Below, piece after piece: positions 7,065 to 16,096 of a DNA stretch of 64,000 nucleotides. The notes under the pieces are model-generated. The model saw nothing but the letters and a program-made list of their open reading frames with translations, was not told the DNA's origin and made no database searches. Source of the DNA: an uncultured Oligoflexia bacterium (GTDB taxonomy: Bacteria; Bdellovibrionota; Bacteriovoracia; Bacteriovoracales; Bacteriovoracaceae); contig CAJXPQ010000002.1 in NCBI GenBank assembly GCA_913058265.1, positions 248,001-312,000 on the forward strand. Reading direction: 5' to 3'. The number at the start of each line of letters is the position of its first letter. Position 1 is the stretch's first letter. Made by a program: the position numbers and the translations under genes.

Positions 7065-9263
7065 ATGACTAAGGCGGTAAGGGCACAAGCAGTTGTTAAT
7101 ACCTTTAAGATCCCAACTAGAAAGTTTGACGTACCATCTGATATTAATGGACATCCATTAAGAGTCAGTGAGTATTACGGCGAAAATGTTTTTGACTATC
7201 ATAAATCTGAAATCCTAACGAAACAGGATAAGCAAGATATTGCAGACATCTTAGTTAAGAAAAAAGAACTTAGTAAAGAGATGGCAGATAAGTTTGCAAA
7301 TGCGGTTTTAAATTGGGCCACAGGTAAAGGAGCAACTCACTTTACTCATTGGTTTCAACCTCTAACAGGTTCGACAGCTGAGAAGCATGATGCCTTTTTA
7401 TCTATTGAGGGAGGAAAGCCAGTTGAAAAGCTTTCTGCAACACAACTGATCCAAGGAGAGCCGGATGCTTCGTCTTTTCCAAATGGTGGCTCTAGATCAA
7501 CTTTTGAAGCCAGGGGATACACGTCTTGGGATTTATCTTCTCCCATTTTTTTAAATACGCATGAAAATGGAAAGACCTTAACTATTCCAACGGCATTTGT
7601 TTCTTATAACGGAGAAGCCTTAGATATTAAGACACCGGTATTGCGTTCAATAACTCAGCTTTCATTAGCTGCAACTAAGTTTTTAGATTTAACTAATGAC
7701 TCAAATAGAGAAGCTGATATGCATGATAAAGTCAAAGTGACTTGTGGCTGTGAGCAAGAGTATTTCTTAATAGATAAAGGTCTTTACTTTGAAAGACCTG
7801 ACCTTGTAATGGGTGGGAGAACTTTGTTTGGTGCTAGTACTTCAAGAAATCAACAATTAGATGATCATTATTTTGGAACGATTCCTGAAAGAGTGCTCGC
7901 GTTTATGTCAGAGGTTGAGGTTGAACTATATAGATTAGGAATTCCAGCAAAGACAAGACATAACGAAGTTGCTCCTGGGCAGTTTGAGTTAGCTCCTATA
8001 TTTGACGATGCTAATGTTGCCGTTGATCAGAATCAAATGGTCATGTCAGTTTTAAAGTCAGTAGCTATAAAGCATGAATTTATTTGTTTGTTACATGAGA
8101 AGCCATTTGCAGGAATTAATGGATCAGGGAAGCATATGAATTGGTCTCTGGGATGTTCTAAGCATGGTAATATGTTAGAGCCAACAGCAACACCTCATAA
8201 AAATTTAAAGTTCTTAGCAACAGTTGCAGTTATCTGTGAGGCACTTTTCCGTCATGGAGCTTCTCTAAGAACCGCTATCGCTTCTCATTCAAACGATCAT
8301 AGACTTGGGGCAAATGAGGCACCTCCAAGTATTATCTCTGCTTTCCTGGGAGATACACTTACAAAGATTTTAGATGCCTATGGTGCAGGTGAGAGTTATA
8401 CAGACGATAACGATAAGTTCATGGATCTTGGAGCTGATCAACTGGCAAGATTAGTAAAAGATAATACAGATCGAAATAGAACATCTCCTTTTGCTTTCAC
8501 TGGTAATAAATTTGAATTTAGAGCGGTTGGATCTTCTCAGAATGTCGGGATTCCAATGACTGTTTTAAATGGAGCTGTAGCTTCTGTATTTAACGAAGTT
8601 AATATTAGAGTTGAAAAAGAGAAAGGTGAAGGCAAGGCAATGGATGATATTCTTATGGGGGTTATAAAAGATCTTTATAATAATTCAAAAGCGGTAGTCT
8701 TCAACGGAGATGGGTACTCTCAAGAGTGGCAAGATGAAGCAGCGAAAAGAGGTTTACCTAACCTTAGAACTTCAGCTGACGCCTTAAAAGTGATTGCGAA
8801 TACAAAAGCAAACACTTTCCTAACAGACCTTGGAATTTACTCAGAGTCTGAACTGATAACGAGATATAATGTTCGTGTTGAGCAGTATTGCTTACATCGA
8901 ATTATTGAATTTAGAACACTCTTAAGTATGATTCATAAAGATATTCTACCTGCCGCAATTGAGTTTAAAGGCAGACTTGCTAAATCCATAGATGATCAGC
9001 AAGACGTAAAGATCGATCCAAGAGTTGATAAAGAATTACTAAGTCAAATCAATGATCATGTGAACAATCTTTATGATAAAGCAAAGAAGCTAAATGCACC
9101 CTTAGATGGTCTTGGGCATGAAATTGAGGATGCAGAAAAAATTGCAAATGAGCTACTTCCTTTATCCGAAGAGATTGCTATTGAAATTGCCTACTTGGAA
9201 GAAAATGTTTCAGAAGAGCTTTGGCCACTACCTACGTACTACGATTTATTATTTGTTAGATAA
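7065..9263 (+). CDS. glnN: Glutamine synthetase type III
   Basis: At 732 residues the protein matches GSIII rather than the 450-residue GSI, and it catalyses ATP-dependent synthesis of glutamine from glutamate and ammonia. GSIII signatures are visible: an N-terminal region with THFTHWFQPLTGSTAEKHD, the metal/glutamate site VTCGCEQEYFLID, NEVAPGQFELAP, the ATP/glutamate segment GINGSGKHMNWSLG, RHGASLRTAIASHSNDHRLG and FRAVGSSQNVG. AAGGAGA precedes the ATG. It is a single-gene unit ended by a strong intrinsic terminator. No GlnB or NtrBC gene lies nearby, so regulation is not visible beyond the AT-rich leader. Confidence 0.95.
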   Translation: MTKAVRAQAVVNTFKIPTRKFDVPSDINGHPLRVSEYYGENVFDYHKSEILTKQDKQDIADILVKKKELSKEMADKFANAVLNWATGKGATHFTHWFQPLTGSTAEKHDAFLSIEGGKPVEKLSATQLIQGEPDASSFPNGGSRSTFEARGYTSWDLSSPIFLNTHENGKTLTIPTAFVSYNGEALDIKTPVLRSITQLSLAATKFLDLTNDSNREADMHDKVKVTCGCEQEYFLIDKGLYFERPDLVMGGRTLFGASTSRNQQLDDHYFGTIPERVLAFMSEVEVELYRLGIPAKTRHNEVAPGQFELAPIFDDANVAVDQNQMVMSVLKSVAIKHEFICLLHEKPFAGINGSGKHMNWSLGCSKHGNMLEPTATPHKNLKFLATVAVICEALFRHGASLRTAIASHSNDHRLGANEAPPSIISAFLGDTLTKILDAYGAGESYTDDNDKFMDLGADQLARLVKDNTDRNRTSPFAFTGNKFEFRAVGSSQNVGIPMTVLNGAVASVFNEVNIRVEKEKGEGKAMDDILMGVIKDLYNNSKAVVFNGDGYSQEWQDEAAKRGLPNLRTSADALKVIANTKANTFLTDLGIYSESELITRYNVRVEQYCLHRIIEFRTLLSMIHKDILPAAIEFKGRLAKSIDDQQDVKIDPRVDKELLSQINDHVNNLYDKAKKLNAPLDGLGHEIEDAEKIANELLPLSEEIAIEIAYLEENVSEELWPLPTYYDLLFVR

Positions 9264-9276
9264 TAACAATATGGTA

Positions 9277-9317
9277 AGCTCCCTAGAGAAGAATAGATTC
9301 TCTAGGGAGCTTTTTTT
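9277..9317 (+). terminator. Intrinsic terminator of glnN, overlapping the ribosome-binding site of the next gene
   Basis: A perfect 14-bp stem (9277-9290 with 9298-9311) with the 7-base loop GAATAGA is followed by T7 ending at 9317. The ATG of the next gene is at 9318, directly after the U-tract, and its only Shine-Dalgarno-like sequence, AGGGAG (9304-9309), is in the 3' arm of the stem. Confidence 0.9.
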
Positions 9318-9917
9318 ATGCTTAAAATTCAATCAATATTACTTTTATCCTTGATGCTCACTCTTATCTCATGTGGAAAAGCAGAGGGTGAGGGAACTCA
9401 ATCTGATGGCCTTGCGGATAGTGATCACCGGGTTTTCGCTACTTCTAGTAGTTACTCTGGTAATATGGGAGGCTTAAGTGGAGCAGACTCTAATTGTCAA
9501 AGCGCAGCAAGTGCAGCGGGCTTAACAAGAACCTATAAGGCAATATTAAGTGATTCAGGCAATGATGCTGAGGACAGGCTAATTATATCTGGTGAAGTAT
9601 ATATAATTGATTCACTCGATAATTCAAATCTAGTTGTAAATTCAGGAGTAGCTCTGTGGAATACAGACAGTATAAACCTACTTTCAAGCATCGATTTAGA
9701 TGAGAATGGTAATACTGTGAATGACTCTGTTTGGACTGGAACCGGAAGTGATGGTGGAGTCTTCTTTACAGATAATTGTACTAACTGGACAAGCTCAGGT
9801 GGCGGTACAGACGGTTTTACTGGTTCCTCAGCAAGCTTAAATGATCAATGGGTGGAATCACTATCTGAAGCCTGTAGTAATTCAAATCGTCTCTATTGTA
9901 TAAGCCAGAAGCAGTAA
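9318..9917 (+). CDS. DUF1554-type lipoprotein
   Basis: This 199-residue protein has a lipoprotein signal (MLKIQSILLLSLMLTLISCG; lipobox LISC, lipidated Cys19). The mature region contains RVFATSSSYSGNMGGLSGAD, then C..AA..AGL..TYKAILS, and a late C..W...G and LYCIS. This is the DUF1554 arrangement (RxFVTxxxYxGNxGGxxGADxxCxxxA) first described in Leptospira and resembling collagen-type or lectin-like extracellular domains. The start is fixed by the signal peptide but lies immediately after the U-tract of the preceding terminator, so expression depends on readthrough or an unseen promoter. A surface role is likely; the ligand is unknown. Confidence 0.8.
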   Translation: MLKIQSILLLSLMLTLISCGKAEGEGTQSDGLADSDHRVFATSSSYSGNMGGLSGADSNCQSAASAAGLTRTYKAILSDSGNDAEDRLIISGEVYIIDSLDNSNLVVNSGVALWNTDSINLLSSIDLDENGNTVNDSVWTGTGSDGGVFFTDNCTNWTSSGGGTDGFTGSSASLNDQWVESLSEACSNSNRLYCISQKQ

Positions 9918-10011
9918 GTATATAGAAATTATAGAGTTTTTCATTTTTTTAAAGAATATTACATTTTTTTCTTTTCAATTTAATTCTCAGGCGATAGATA
10001 CTTCAAACAAT

Positions 10012-10038
10012 TTGACTCAGTAAATAAACACATATATT
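10012..10038 (+). promoter_or_regulatory. Candidate promoter for a small RNA
   Basis: TTGACT (10012-10017) and TATATT (10033-10038) are 15 bases apart, shorter than the ideal 17. They lie upstream of a short non-coding stretch that ends in a terminator hairpin. Confidence 0.35.
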
Positions 10039-10044
10039 TCGGAG

Positions 10045-10160
10045 CTCATCTCAGGAGATTTTGAACTGGATTTGTAAATATCAAATCTGCGAGAATCAGT
10101 CTTTTGAATGAAGTCTCACACAATTTTGGTAGGGCCTGCATTTATGCGGGCCCTTTATTT
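10045..10160 (+). ncRNA. Candidate small RNA of about 115 nt
   Basis: Between the lipoprotein and the MaoC-like gene there is no open frame. There is a promoter-like pair, then a small hairpin (GATTTG 10069-10074 with CAAATC 10082-10087) and an intrinsic terminator (GGGCCTGC 10132-10139 with GCGGGCCC 10146-10153, followed by TTTATTTTT). Promoter, internal stem and terminator within about 120 bases is the layout of a small RNA gene. It matches no family known to me. The alternative is that the hairpin only separates the converging transcripts. Confidence 0.4.
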
Positions 10161-10162
10161 TT
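10132..10162 (+). terminator. Intrinsic terminator between convergent units
   Basis: An 8-bp GC-rich stem with one G-U pair (10132-10139 with 10146-10153), loop ATTTAT, then TTTATTTTT on the plus strand. The reverse side lacks a clean U-tract, so it mainly stops plus-strand transcripts. Confidence 0.75.
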
Positions 10163-11033
10163 AGACCTTAAATTCACCGCTTAAATGAACAGACATATGA
10201 TCGTCGGAAAGAATTCTAACTTGATACTTATTCTCTTTTAGCTCTCTGATGTATACGTGAACCTGGCACCCCAGATAAACTGGTTTTAGAAACCGGATAT
10301 CGATCTCTTTAATCTCAAAGTGGTGAGACTCAATAGATTCAAATAAGAGTGCAAATAACCCAAAACCATGCATGATAGAACCCTTAAGGCCCATTAGCTT
10401 TGCAATATTTTTATTGAGATGGATTGGGTTTACATCTCCAGAAGTGTAGGCATAGCTTTTGGCATCATCTTTTGTGATAGATAAGCTTTCAATATGCCTT
10501 AGCTTTGAGACATCTATTTTTTGGCTGGCCTTCTTAGCCTTTAGATATTTTTTTGGATTCTTTAAGATGACTGCATAAATCTCGGCAACTATCGCCTCTG
10601 GATTCGAGCTAGGCCCTGTGGTTAGTCGTTGATTTATACGATATTTTTGCTCCATATTTTTAATATCATAAATATCAATCTTTGAGTTAAATGGAACCGA
10701 TCGATCTAGCTTTGAATTAATTGTGAGCTTACAGCCTTGATTTAAAACTTTGTGCAGTGGAAGGTTGAGTGATCGACCAAGCTTAAAGAGTTTAGGGTAA
10801 GTCCAAAGTGGAAATAGATGTGGGGCAATTGTATCTGAGTATTTGTCCGATTTCTCAAACCACTGATGGTAAGCATTTAGAATTTCTGGATGTACTGAGA
10901 TATCTTTTACTTCTGAACTTAAGTGCTTTTCGATCAGTTTTTTTCTAGAAAATGTAAAAGCATTGAGGATAATTTTAGCAATAGTTTCAAGCATGGCACT
11001 TTGATGTTTTAGTAGTGATATATTTGCATGCAT
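10161..11033 (-). CDS. MaoC-like (hot-dog fold) dehydratase
   Basis: The 290-residue protein has a MaoC/hydratase-2 domain in its last 110 residues: YTSGDVNPIHLNKNIAKLMG carries the catalytic Asp/His pair (DxNPIH), and GSIMHGFGLFALLF is the following hydratase helix. Such domains hydrate enoyl-CoA or enoyl-ACP, in fatty-acid metabolism. The N-terminal half looks like a degenerate first hot-dog domain, with SKLDRSVPFNSKIDI and YRINQRLTT, giving the double-hot-dog size of eukaryotic-type hydratase-2 enzymes. AAGGAACGAG precedes the ATG. It stands alone on the minus strand, so the exact acyl substrate is unknown. Confidence 0.8.
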   Translation of the reverse strand: MHANISLLKHQSAMLETIAKIILNAFTFSRKKLIEKHLSSEVKDISVHPEILNAYHQWFEKSDKYSDTIAPHLFPLWTYPKLFKLGRSLNLPLHKVLNQGCKLTINSKLDRSVPFNSKIDIYDIKNMEQKYRINQRLTTGPSSNPEAIVAEIYAVILKNPKKYLKAKKASQKIDVSKLRHIESLSITKDDAKSYAYTSGDVNPIHLNKNIAKLMGLKGSIMHGFGLFALLFESIESHHFEIKEIDIRFLKPVYLGCQVHVYIRELKENKYQVRILSDDHMSVHLSGEFKV

Positions 11034-11295
11034 TGTCTCGTTCCTTTATGGATAATTAACTGATCAAAGATGCCATGAATATGGTGCGTTGACCTTAACT
11101 TAAGTTAAATTCTAGGGATTTTATACAGTACAGACCCAAGTTTCCTCATTGTAAATACAGTAGCCTAGACTATAATTATAGCAACAAGTCATTAATCGCT
11201 AAAGATAGTGGTCACCTTGTAACTTTAAAGGCTTTGTAACTCCTTGTTATTTTGAGTCAGAGGTAAGGAGCTTATACATAGAGGTATAATGCTAT

Positions 11296-12903
11296 ATGGA
11301 AGATTTTATTAGAAATATATTTAAGGGTAGGGGCGGTTTCTCAATTGTAGAAGTGCTAACTGCTATTGCTCTATCTGGACTGATAACTTTAGGTGTTATG
11401 AGGCTTACGGACGAGAGTCAGGACCAAGCACTGATAGTTAAGCAAAACTTTGAACAAGATAACTACATGAGAGCTTTTAGAAAGTTTCTAATGAACAAAA
11501 CCACTTGTGATACCGCCGTAACTAGTTCGGGGTCTGGTATTCAAGTTCGAGCGAATGCCTTTGATTATGATTTTGATACAGGTATAACTATCAAGAGAAC
11601 ACGTGTCTTATTACCACAACTAACAGCTGGTAAGGTAGAAGTTGTGCCTGTAACAATTCTAGTAGATTTCAATCGTAATATCTCAGGTCTTGAAAATACT
11701 CACTCTGTGAAAAAAACAACAGCAGCAATTGAATTTAACGATAGAGTTTTTGTAGGTTGTTCAAATTATGATGCAGAGTCTGAGAAAGCGGCCTATAAAC
11801 TAACCTGTGAAATGCTAGGCGGTACTTTCGTGGATGGTATTTCTGGTAGTGAAAGCTGCTCTTTTGATGTTGTAGATCCAAATAGTGATATCCTTGATAA
11901 GGCCAAGAGAAAAATCTGTACTACAGTTTATGGGGGGACTTATATAAACGGTAAGTGTACTTCGCTGAATATGCCTTTAACTGCAGTTGGGCAAAACATC
12001 AAAACAAATTCATATGTTCTAAGTGGTAATTCCGTTTCAACATTTAATCAATTATGTTCTGGGAGTAATAACTTTGTTGGTGGAGCAAACTCTAATGGTA
12101 GTGCAAATTGTAAAACGGTAAAGTTTTGTACTAAGTGCGATGCTAACTGCCCCGCGAGCGGCGGAGTTTGTAGAGGCGCAAACCCTACAGTTATAACTCC
12201 TCCAGTGGATCCATATACTGGTGGCCCATTAGCGAATAGTGTTTGTTCTACAGATGATCGTGTTCCGGGCTATCCTATATGTGGAAAAGGAACTAAAGAT
12301 TGTTCTGGTTCTGTGAACAATCCAGTAAATCAAACATCTACAAATTGTTGGAATGAAAATTATTCAGATACGGATATGACTAAAATAAATCCTTTAGGAT
12401 ACCCAACAACTAGATGGGATTGTGGGGGAAGTACGAGACCTGCATCAATCTCTAACCTAAGTGGCCCTTGTAATATTGGTGATATTTGTAATTTTGACTT
12501 TAAATACGGAACTAAAGTATTTACCTGTGAGGAAGATACTGGTCAATGTCCAGGTAGTGTTTCGCTGCCGCGTGATCCCGCTCCCGATCCAGAGCCAGAA
12601 CCAGAGCCAGAAGTTGGAAAAGCTGATTGTACATACATTAGTCCCTATGGATGGACGCAAATGCACAGTGGTATCCTACATTACTGCGTTGAGTACTATA
12701 CCACTTCGGGAGGTACGAATAAAACCCTAAAACACGGAGAAACAAAAGTGTTTCGAGACGCTCGTTATTGTCTGAGAGGTGGAGTACCTGGAAATGCGAT
12801 TCCGCGTCGAACAGAAAGCTCTGTAAGTTGTAATGATGGTGTTAAGACTTGGAGACCTGAAGCTGAGCAAAGGTGTTTTTGTAAAAAGGGAATAATAGAT
12901 TGA
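11296..12903 (+). CDS. Giant Cys-rich prepilin-like protein 1
   Basis: The 535-residue protein starts with a class III prepilin signal: a basic leader to Gly14, then FSIVEVLTAIALSGLITLGVM with Glu at +5. After the pilin helix and head come two short Cys modules (LTCEMLGG...SCSF near 172 and KICTTVYGGTYINGKCTSL near 207), a region ending NSNGSANCK, then Cys-rich sections separated by a PEPEPEPE linker near 430. Ordinary pilins have 120-200 residues, so this is probably a minor pilin or pseudopilin carrying an adhesive or binding head. Two downstream genes encode paralogues with the same modules, and the next ATG overlaps this stop by one base (TGATG). Confidence 0.8.
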   Translation: MEDFIRNIFKGRGGFSIVEVLTAIALSGLITLGVMRLTDESQDQALIVKQNFEQDNYMRAFRKFLMNKTTCDTAVTSSGSGIQVRANAFDYDFDTGITIKRTRVLLPQLTAGKVEVVPVTILVDFNRNISGLENTHSVKKTTAAIEFNDRVFVGCSNYDAESEKAAYKLTCEMLGGTFVDGISGSESCSFDVVDPNSDILDKAKRKICTTVYGGTYINGKCTSLNMPLTAVGQNIKTNSYVLSGNSVSTFNQLCSGSNNFVGGANSNGSANCKTVKFCTKCDANCPASGGVCRGANPTVITPPVDPYTGGPLANSVCSTDDRVPGYPICGKGTKDCSGSVNNPVNQTSTNCWNENYSDTDMTKINPLGYPTTRWDCGGSTRPASISNLSGPCNIGDICNFDFKYGTKVFTCEEDTGQCPGSVSLPRDPAPDPEPEPEPEVGKADCTYISPYGWTQMHSGILHYCVEYYTTSGGTNKTLKHGETKVFRDARYCLRGGVPGNAIPRRTESSVSCNDGVKTWRPEAEQRCFCKKGIID

Positions 12904-14702
12904 TGAAACAGGAACTAAAAAAAGATATTAAACAGATTTTAAAAAGTGCTGCTGGAAATGCATTACTAACTGTCATTATGACTTCAGTTGCCGTTGGTGC
13001 TGGGGCAGTCTTACTCACAAAGACTGGTGGGATGCGCATGATGATGAACGCAGATATAAATCAAAATACACTCATTGAAAATACTATGTTTGAGATAAAA
13101 ACATATCTTGCTGATGATCAAAACTGTAAAGTGGCGCTAGATAGTAACTTTACGGATCTTGGAAAGTATTCAGTTGGGGCCGACATAGATAGCAATACTA
13201 AAGTTGAATCTATTAAAGATCAAAATCCTGGAGCGAGGACAAGGACAATACTCTTTGTGTTTAAGAAAACAAAAAGCACTGGAGAGACCTCAAGAAAACC
13301 AGATAAAGTTCAAATTCAAACTTACGAAGTTCCTAGTCCTGCTAACCCAGCAGTTAAAATTCCAACATGTACCAGTTTTGAAACAACTGGTGTTGATGCT
13401 AGTGTAAAGAGATTATGTGAATCTCTTGGTGGAGAGTACGACGAATTAAAAGGTTCTTGTGACTTGAAATTTGATAACTCTGGCTTTACAGACGACTTAA
13501 ATTTATTGTCTTGTGAGGCTTTAGGTGGAGTTTATAGTTCAGGGACATGCTCGCAAATTGATATTGCAGGAAGTATTCAATCTGGACACTTTAAAACTCA
13601 AAATATTCAATTATCTGGAGTAGCACGTACAGACTCTAAGACTCAAAACTGTGGTCCCACGCAAATTGCTAGTGGAATAAATCAAGACGGATCTATTAAC
13701 TGTAAAAATATTGCATGTCCAAGTCCAAGCGGTGCTGGTGCTTCAACATATAGACCAAGAGTCGTGTCCAATCAATTGTACTGTGAATGTGATCGAAGAA
13801 GAGGAAGTGAGTTAGATTGTGGTTCGGAGAATCCTAATCGTAACGCTTGTTCAGATATAACTGTAAGTGATGGATGTGGAACCGGTAATACATGTGTCAT
13901 TAGAAGACATAGAAGTATTTGTCCTAGAGCAGCTGCTTGTGGTGAAGTCATAAGAGATCAATGTGGAGCAATATGTTCAAGAGGTCCTCCTTGTCCAGTG
14001 GACCCACCACCTCCGATAGATCCACCTCCTTCTGTAGATCCAGATCCACCTGCTGATCCATGTGCAGGTAAACCTCCCGCATCCACTGTGTGTGCAGGAG
14101 ATAACTTAGTTCCAGGTGCCCCCTCTTGTGGAAAGGGATCTCGTGACTGTACTACATGTAATCCTTCATGGGTTCCAGGAAGAGGGACAACATGTTCCAA
14201 TACTACTCTTACGCAAACAGATGGCTGTGGAGAAGAGAGGACTGTCAGAGGAACTAAAGCTCCTAGCTGGACTCCTACAAACTTAAGTAATACATGTACC
14301 ACCGATACAATTCTTCAAACAGATGGCTGTGGTGGAAGAAGAAATATAAGCGGTATAAAAGCTTGTGGCTGTACTGAAGGTGCAAGGAAGAGATTGGCCA
14401 GTTGGGACAATGAACAATGTTGTATCCAAAGAAGTTCTGTTAGAGGATGTACCGAGCCTGGTGTGGGAATGGCCACCTGTAGTGGAGGTGTATGGATAAA
14501 TGCTTGTGAGGATCCTCGTGGCCCTCAACCGACATGTAGAAATGGTGAAACTAAGAGCGATATATGCTCTAATCCAACTCCATGTGAACCTGGTAAGAGA
14601 TCATGTATTGATCCTGTGGGATCCTTTACCTGTGTTGCTGGTAATTGGAGACAGAACTCTTGTCGCCAGTTTTGCCAAGAAATAGAGCAAGCATGTATTT
14701 AG
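12903..14702 (+). CDS. Giant Cys-rich prepilin-like protein 2
   Basis: The 599-residue protein has a basic N-terminus and a hydrophobic helix (NALLTVIMTSVAVGAGAVLL) in pilin position, but the +5 Glu is replaced (Thr), so it is a divergent pilin-like or PilX-type member. It repeats the paralogue modules (RLCESLGGEYDELKGSC near 171, LSCEALGGVYSSGTCSQI near 201, then IQSGHFKTQNIQLSG and NQDGSINCKNI). A proline-rich stalk follows (PPCPVDPPPPIDPPPSVDPD near 365-385), then many Cys-containing repeats such as QTDGCG that occur twice. The ATG at 12903 is used because it overlaps the previous stop. The cysteines imply a disulphide-stabilised surface protein. Confidence 0.75.
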   Translation: MKQELKKDIKQILKSAAGNALLTVIMTSVAVGAGAVLLTKTGGMRMMMNADINQNTLIENTMFEIKTYLADDQNCKVALDSNFTDLGKYSVGADIDSNTKVESIKDQNPGARTRTILFVFKKTKSTGETSRKPDKVQIQTYEVPSPANPAVKIPTCTSFETTGVDASVKRLCESLGGEYDELKGSCDLKFDNSGFTDDLNLLSCEALGGVYSSGTCSQIDIAGSIQSGHFKTQNIQLSGVARTDSKTQNCGPTQIASGINQDGSINCKNIACPSPSGAGASTYRPRVVSNQLYCECDRRRGSELDCGSENPNRNACSDITVSDGCGTGNTCVIRRHRSICPRAAACGEVIRDQCGAICSRGPPCPVDPPPPIDPPPSVDPDPPADPCAGKPPASTVCAGDNLVPGAPSCGKGSRDCTTCNPSWVPGRGTTCSNTTLTQTDGCGEERTVRGTKAPSWTPTNLSNTCTTDTILQTDGCGGRRNISGIKACGCTEGARKRLASWDNEQCCIQRSSVRGCTEPGVGMATCSGGVWINACEDPRGPQPTCRNGETKSDICSNPTPCEPGKRSCIDPVGSFTCVAGNWRQNSCRQFCQEIEQACI

Positions 14703-14730
14703 ACTACTTAATTAAAAAGTGGGTAACAAA

Positions 14731-15987
14731 ATGAATAATAAGACGAAGAAAAAAATTCTCAATCAACTCGGTGTCTCTGCTATGGAGCTGGTAGTCGCGA
14801 TAGCTATTTTTGGTGGAGTCTCGACGATCATCTTTAAAAATATTGAAGATCAACAAAGTATGGTTGTAAGAAATAGCCAAGATATGGCAGTCGAAAGTTC
14901 ACTTAAAGCAATCTCTGATATATTTAAGAAAAGACAAATGTGTGAAACGATTCTAAATAGTTTACCGCAAAGCCAATTAATGAGTGGCGATGGTATGACA
15001 ATCACTGCTTCGGATACAGTTAAGCCTGGAGAAATGGAAAATTCTGAAGAAGTAGGAATTAATGCCATCAATAGAATGATGAACTCAGCAGGAGCTAACC
15101 TTGATAGTGGCTTGAAGGTAGAGTGGGTCAAAATGAAGATGGCCTCCCCTGACACTTTTGAAATGAAAATGAATTTTGCAAGAGGCGGAACGATAAACGC
15201 CAGTGGGAATAGAGTTGGTGGAGTTAATATTGAAAGATCAATTGTTACTAATGTGACCATGGTAGATGGCAATATAAATTGTGTTGGTTATTCTGGAGCA
15301 GATATTGAAGATAACTCATTTAGAAGAATCTGTGAGTCTATAGGCGGAACAGTGAGTGGTGATCAATGTAATGTTGATCGAATTATAACTAGTCTTCGGA
15401 ACAGATTAAAACAAGCAATGTGTGAGGCTTTAAATAAAACGAGCTCTTCTGGGCTATTACTTGGGAGTGGGAAGTGCGCCACGATAGATGTTGCTAATAC
15501 AATTGAAACGAATAATATCGGGATAAATAAATTAAAAATAAACAACCAGACCAGGGTTAAGTTTGATAATTCAAACTGTGGTAGTTATTTACGAGGTCAT
15601 ACAGTTGCAGGAGAGAAGTCATGTAGCGGTATTATTGCTGCATTTTCTCGGAATCCTGCTGGTCCAATAACAACTCCAAAAGTTCCAACAAGTCCTTCTG
15701 TAGTGGGAGAAGCGATTACTCCTCCCGTTGTTGTGAGTAATCCCACAAAACCCCCTGGTGGTGGTGGCGCAGTATCTCCTCCAGTTACAACTCCACCCGT
15801 AAAACCTCCATGTGTAGAAGGTTCATTTACGAGTAAGATAGGAAGGAGTTCTTGTCAGCCAGAAGATTTAAGAGCTTATTGTCCTAAGTTCTGTGAAGCA
15901 GAGGCTATTTATATCTGTAAAAATAGTAAGTATGAATATAAAAGATGTGCCCAAATCTGTGTGAATACAACCCAAGAGTGTCCATAA
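14731..15987 (+). CDS. Cys-rich prepilin-like protein 3
   Basis: The 418-residue protein has a textbook prepilin start: basic leader to Gly14, then VSAMELVVAIAIFGGVSTIIF with Glu at +5. The modules shared with the two upstream genes are RICESIGGTVSGDQCNV and AMCEALNKTSS...SGKCATIDVANTI, followed by INKLKINNQTRVKFD. A low-complexity Pro/Thr/Val linker (about 325-370) leads to a short Cys-rich C-terminal domain ending NTTQECP. The ATG at 14731 fits the prepilin leader better than a GTG twelve bases upstream. With its two neighbours it forms one operon, likely three subunits of one pilus-tip or pseudopilus complex. Confidence 0.78.
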   Translation: MNNKTKKKILNQLGVSAMELVVAIAIFGGVSTIIFKNIEDQQSMVVRNSQDMAVESSLKAISDIFKKRQMCETILNSLPQSQLMSGDGMTITASDTVKPGEMENSEEVGINAINRMMNSAGANLDSGLKVEWVKMKMASPDTFEMKMNFARGGTINASGNRVGGVNIERSIVTNVTMVDGNINCVGYSGADIEDNSFRRICESIGGTVSGDQCNVDRIITSLRNRLKQAMCEALNKTSSSGLLLGSGKCATIDVANTIETNNIGINKLKINNQTRVKFDNSNCGSYLRGHTVAGEKSCSGIIAAFSRNPAGPITTPKVPTSPSVVGEAITPPVVVSNPTKPPGGGGAVSPPVTTPPVKPPCVEGSFTSKIGRSSCQPEDLRAYCPKFCEAEAIYICKNSKYEYKRCAQICVNTTQECP

Positions 15988-16096
15988 AAACAGGCAAATT
16001 TATAATTTTTTATAAGAAATATCAGCATGTTGCATCTTTTTCTACTATGATTCAGCGATTATGAGATAATAAGACCATCACGAAAGAGGTTTTATA

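Noticed and set aside
12457..14528. Frames antisense to the giant pilin genes
   Set aside because: They are low-complexity translations of the Cys/Pro-rich codons and have no ribosome-binding site or coherent motif.
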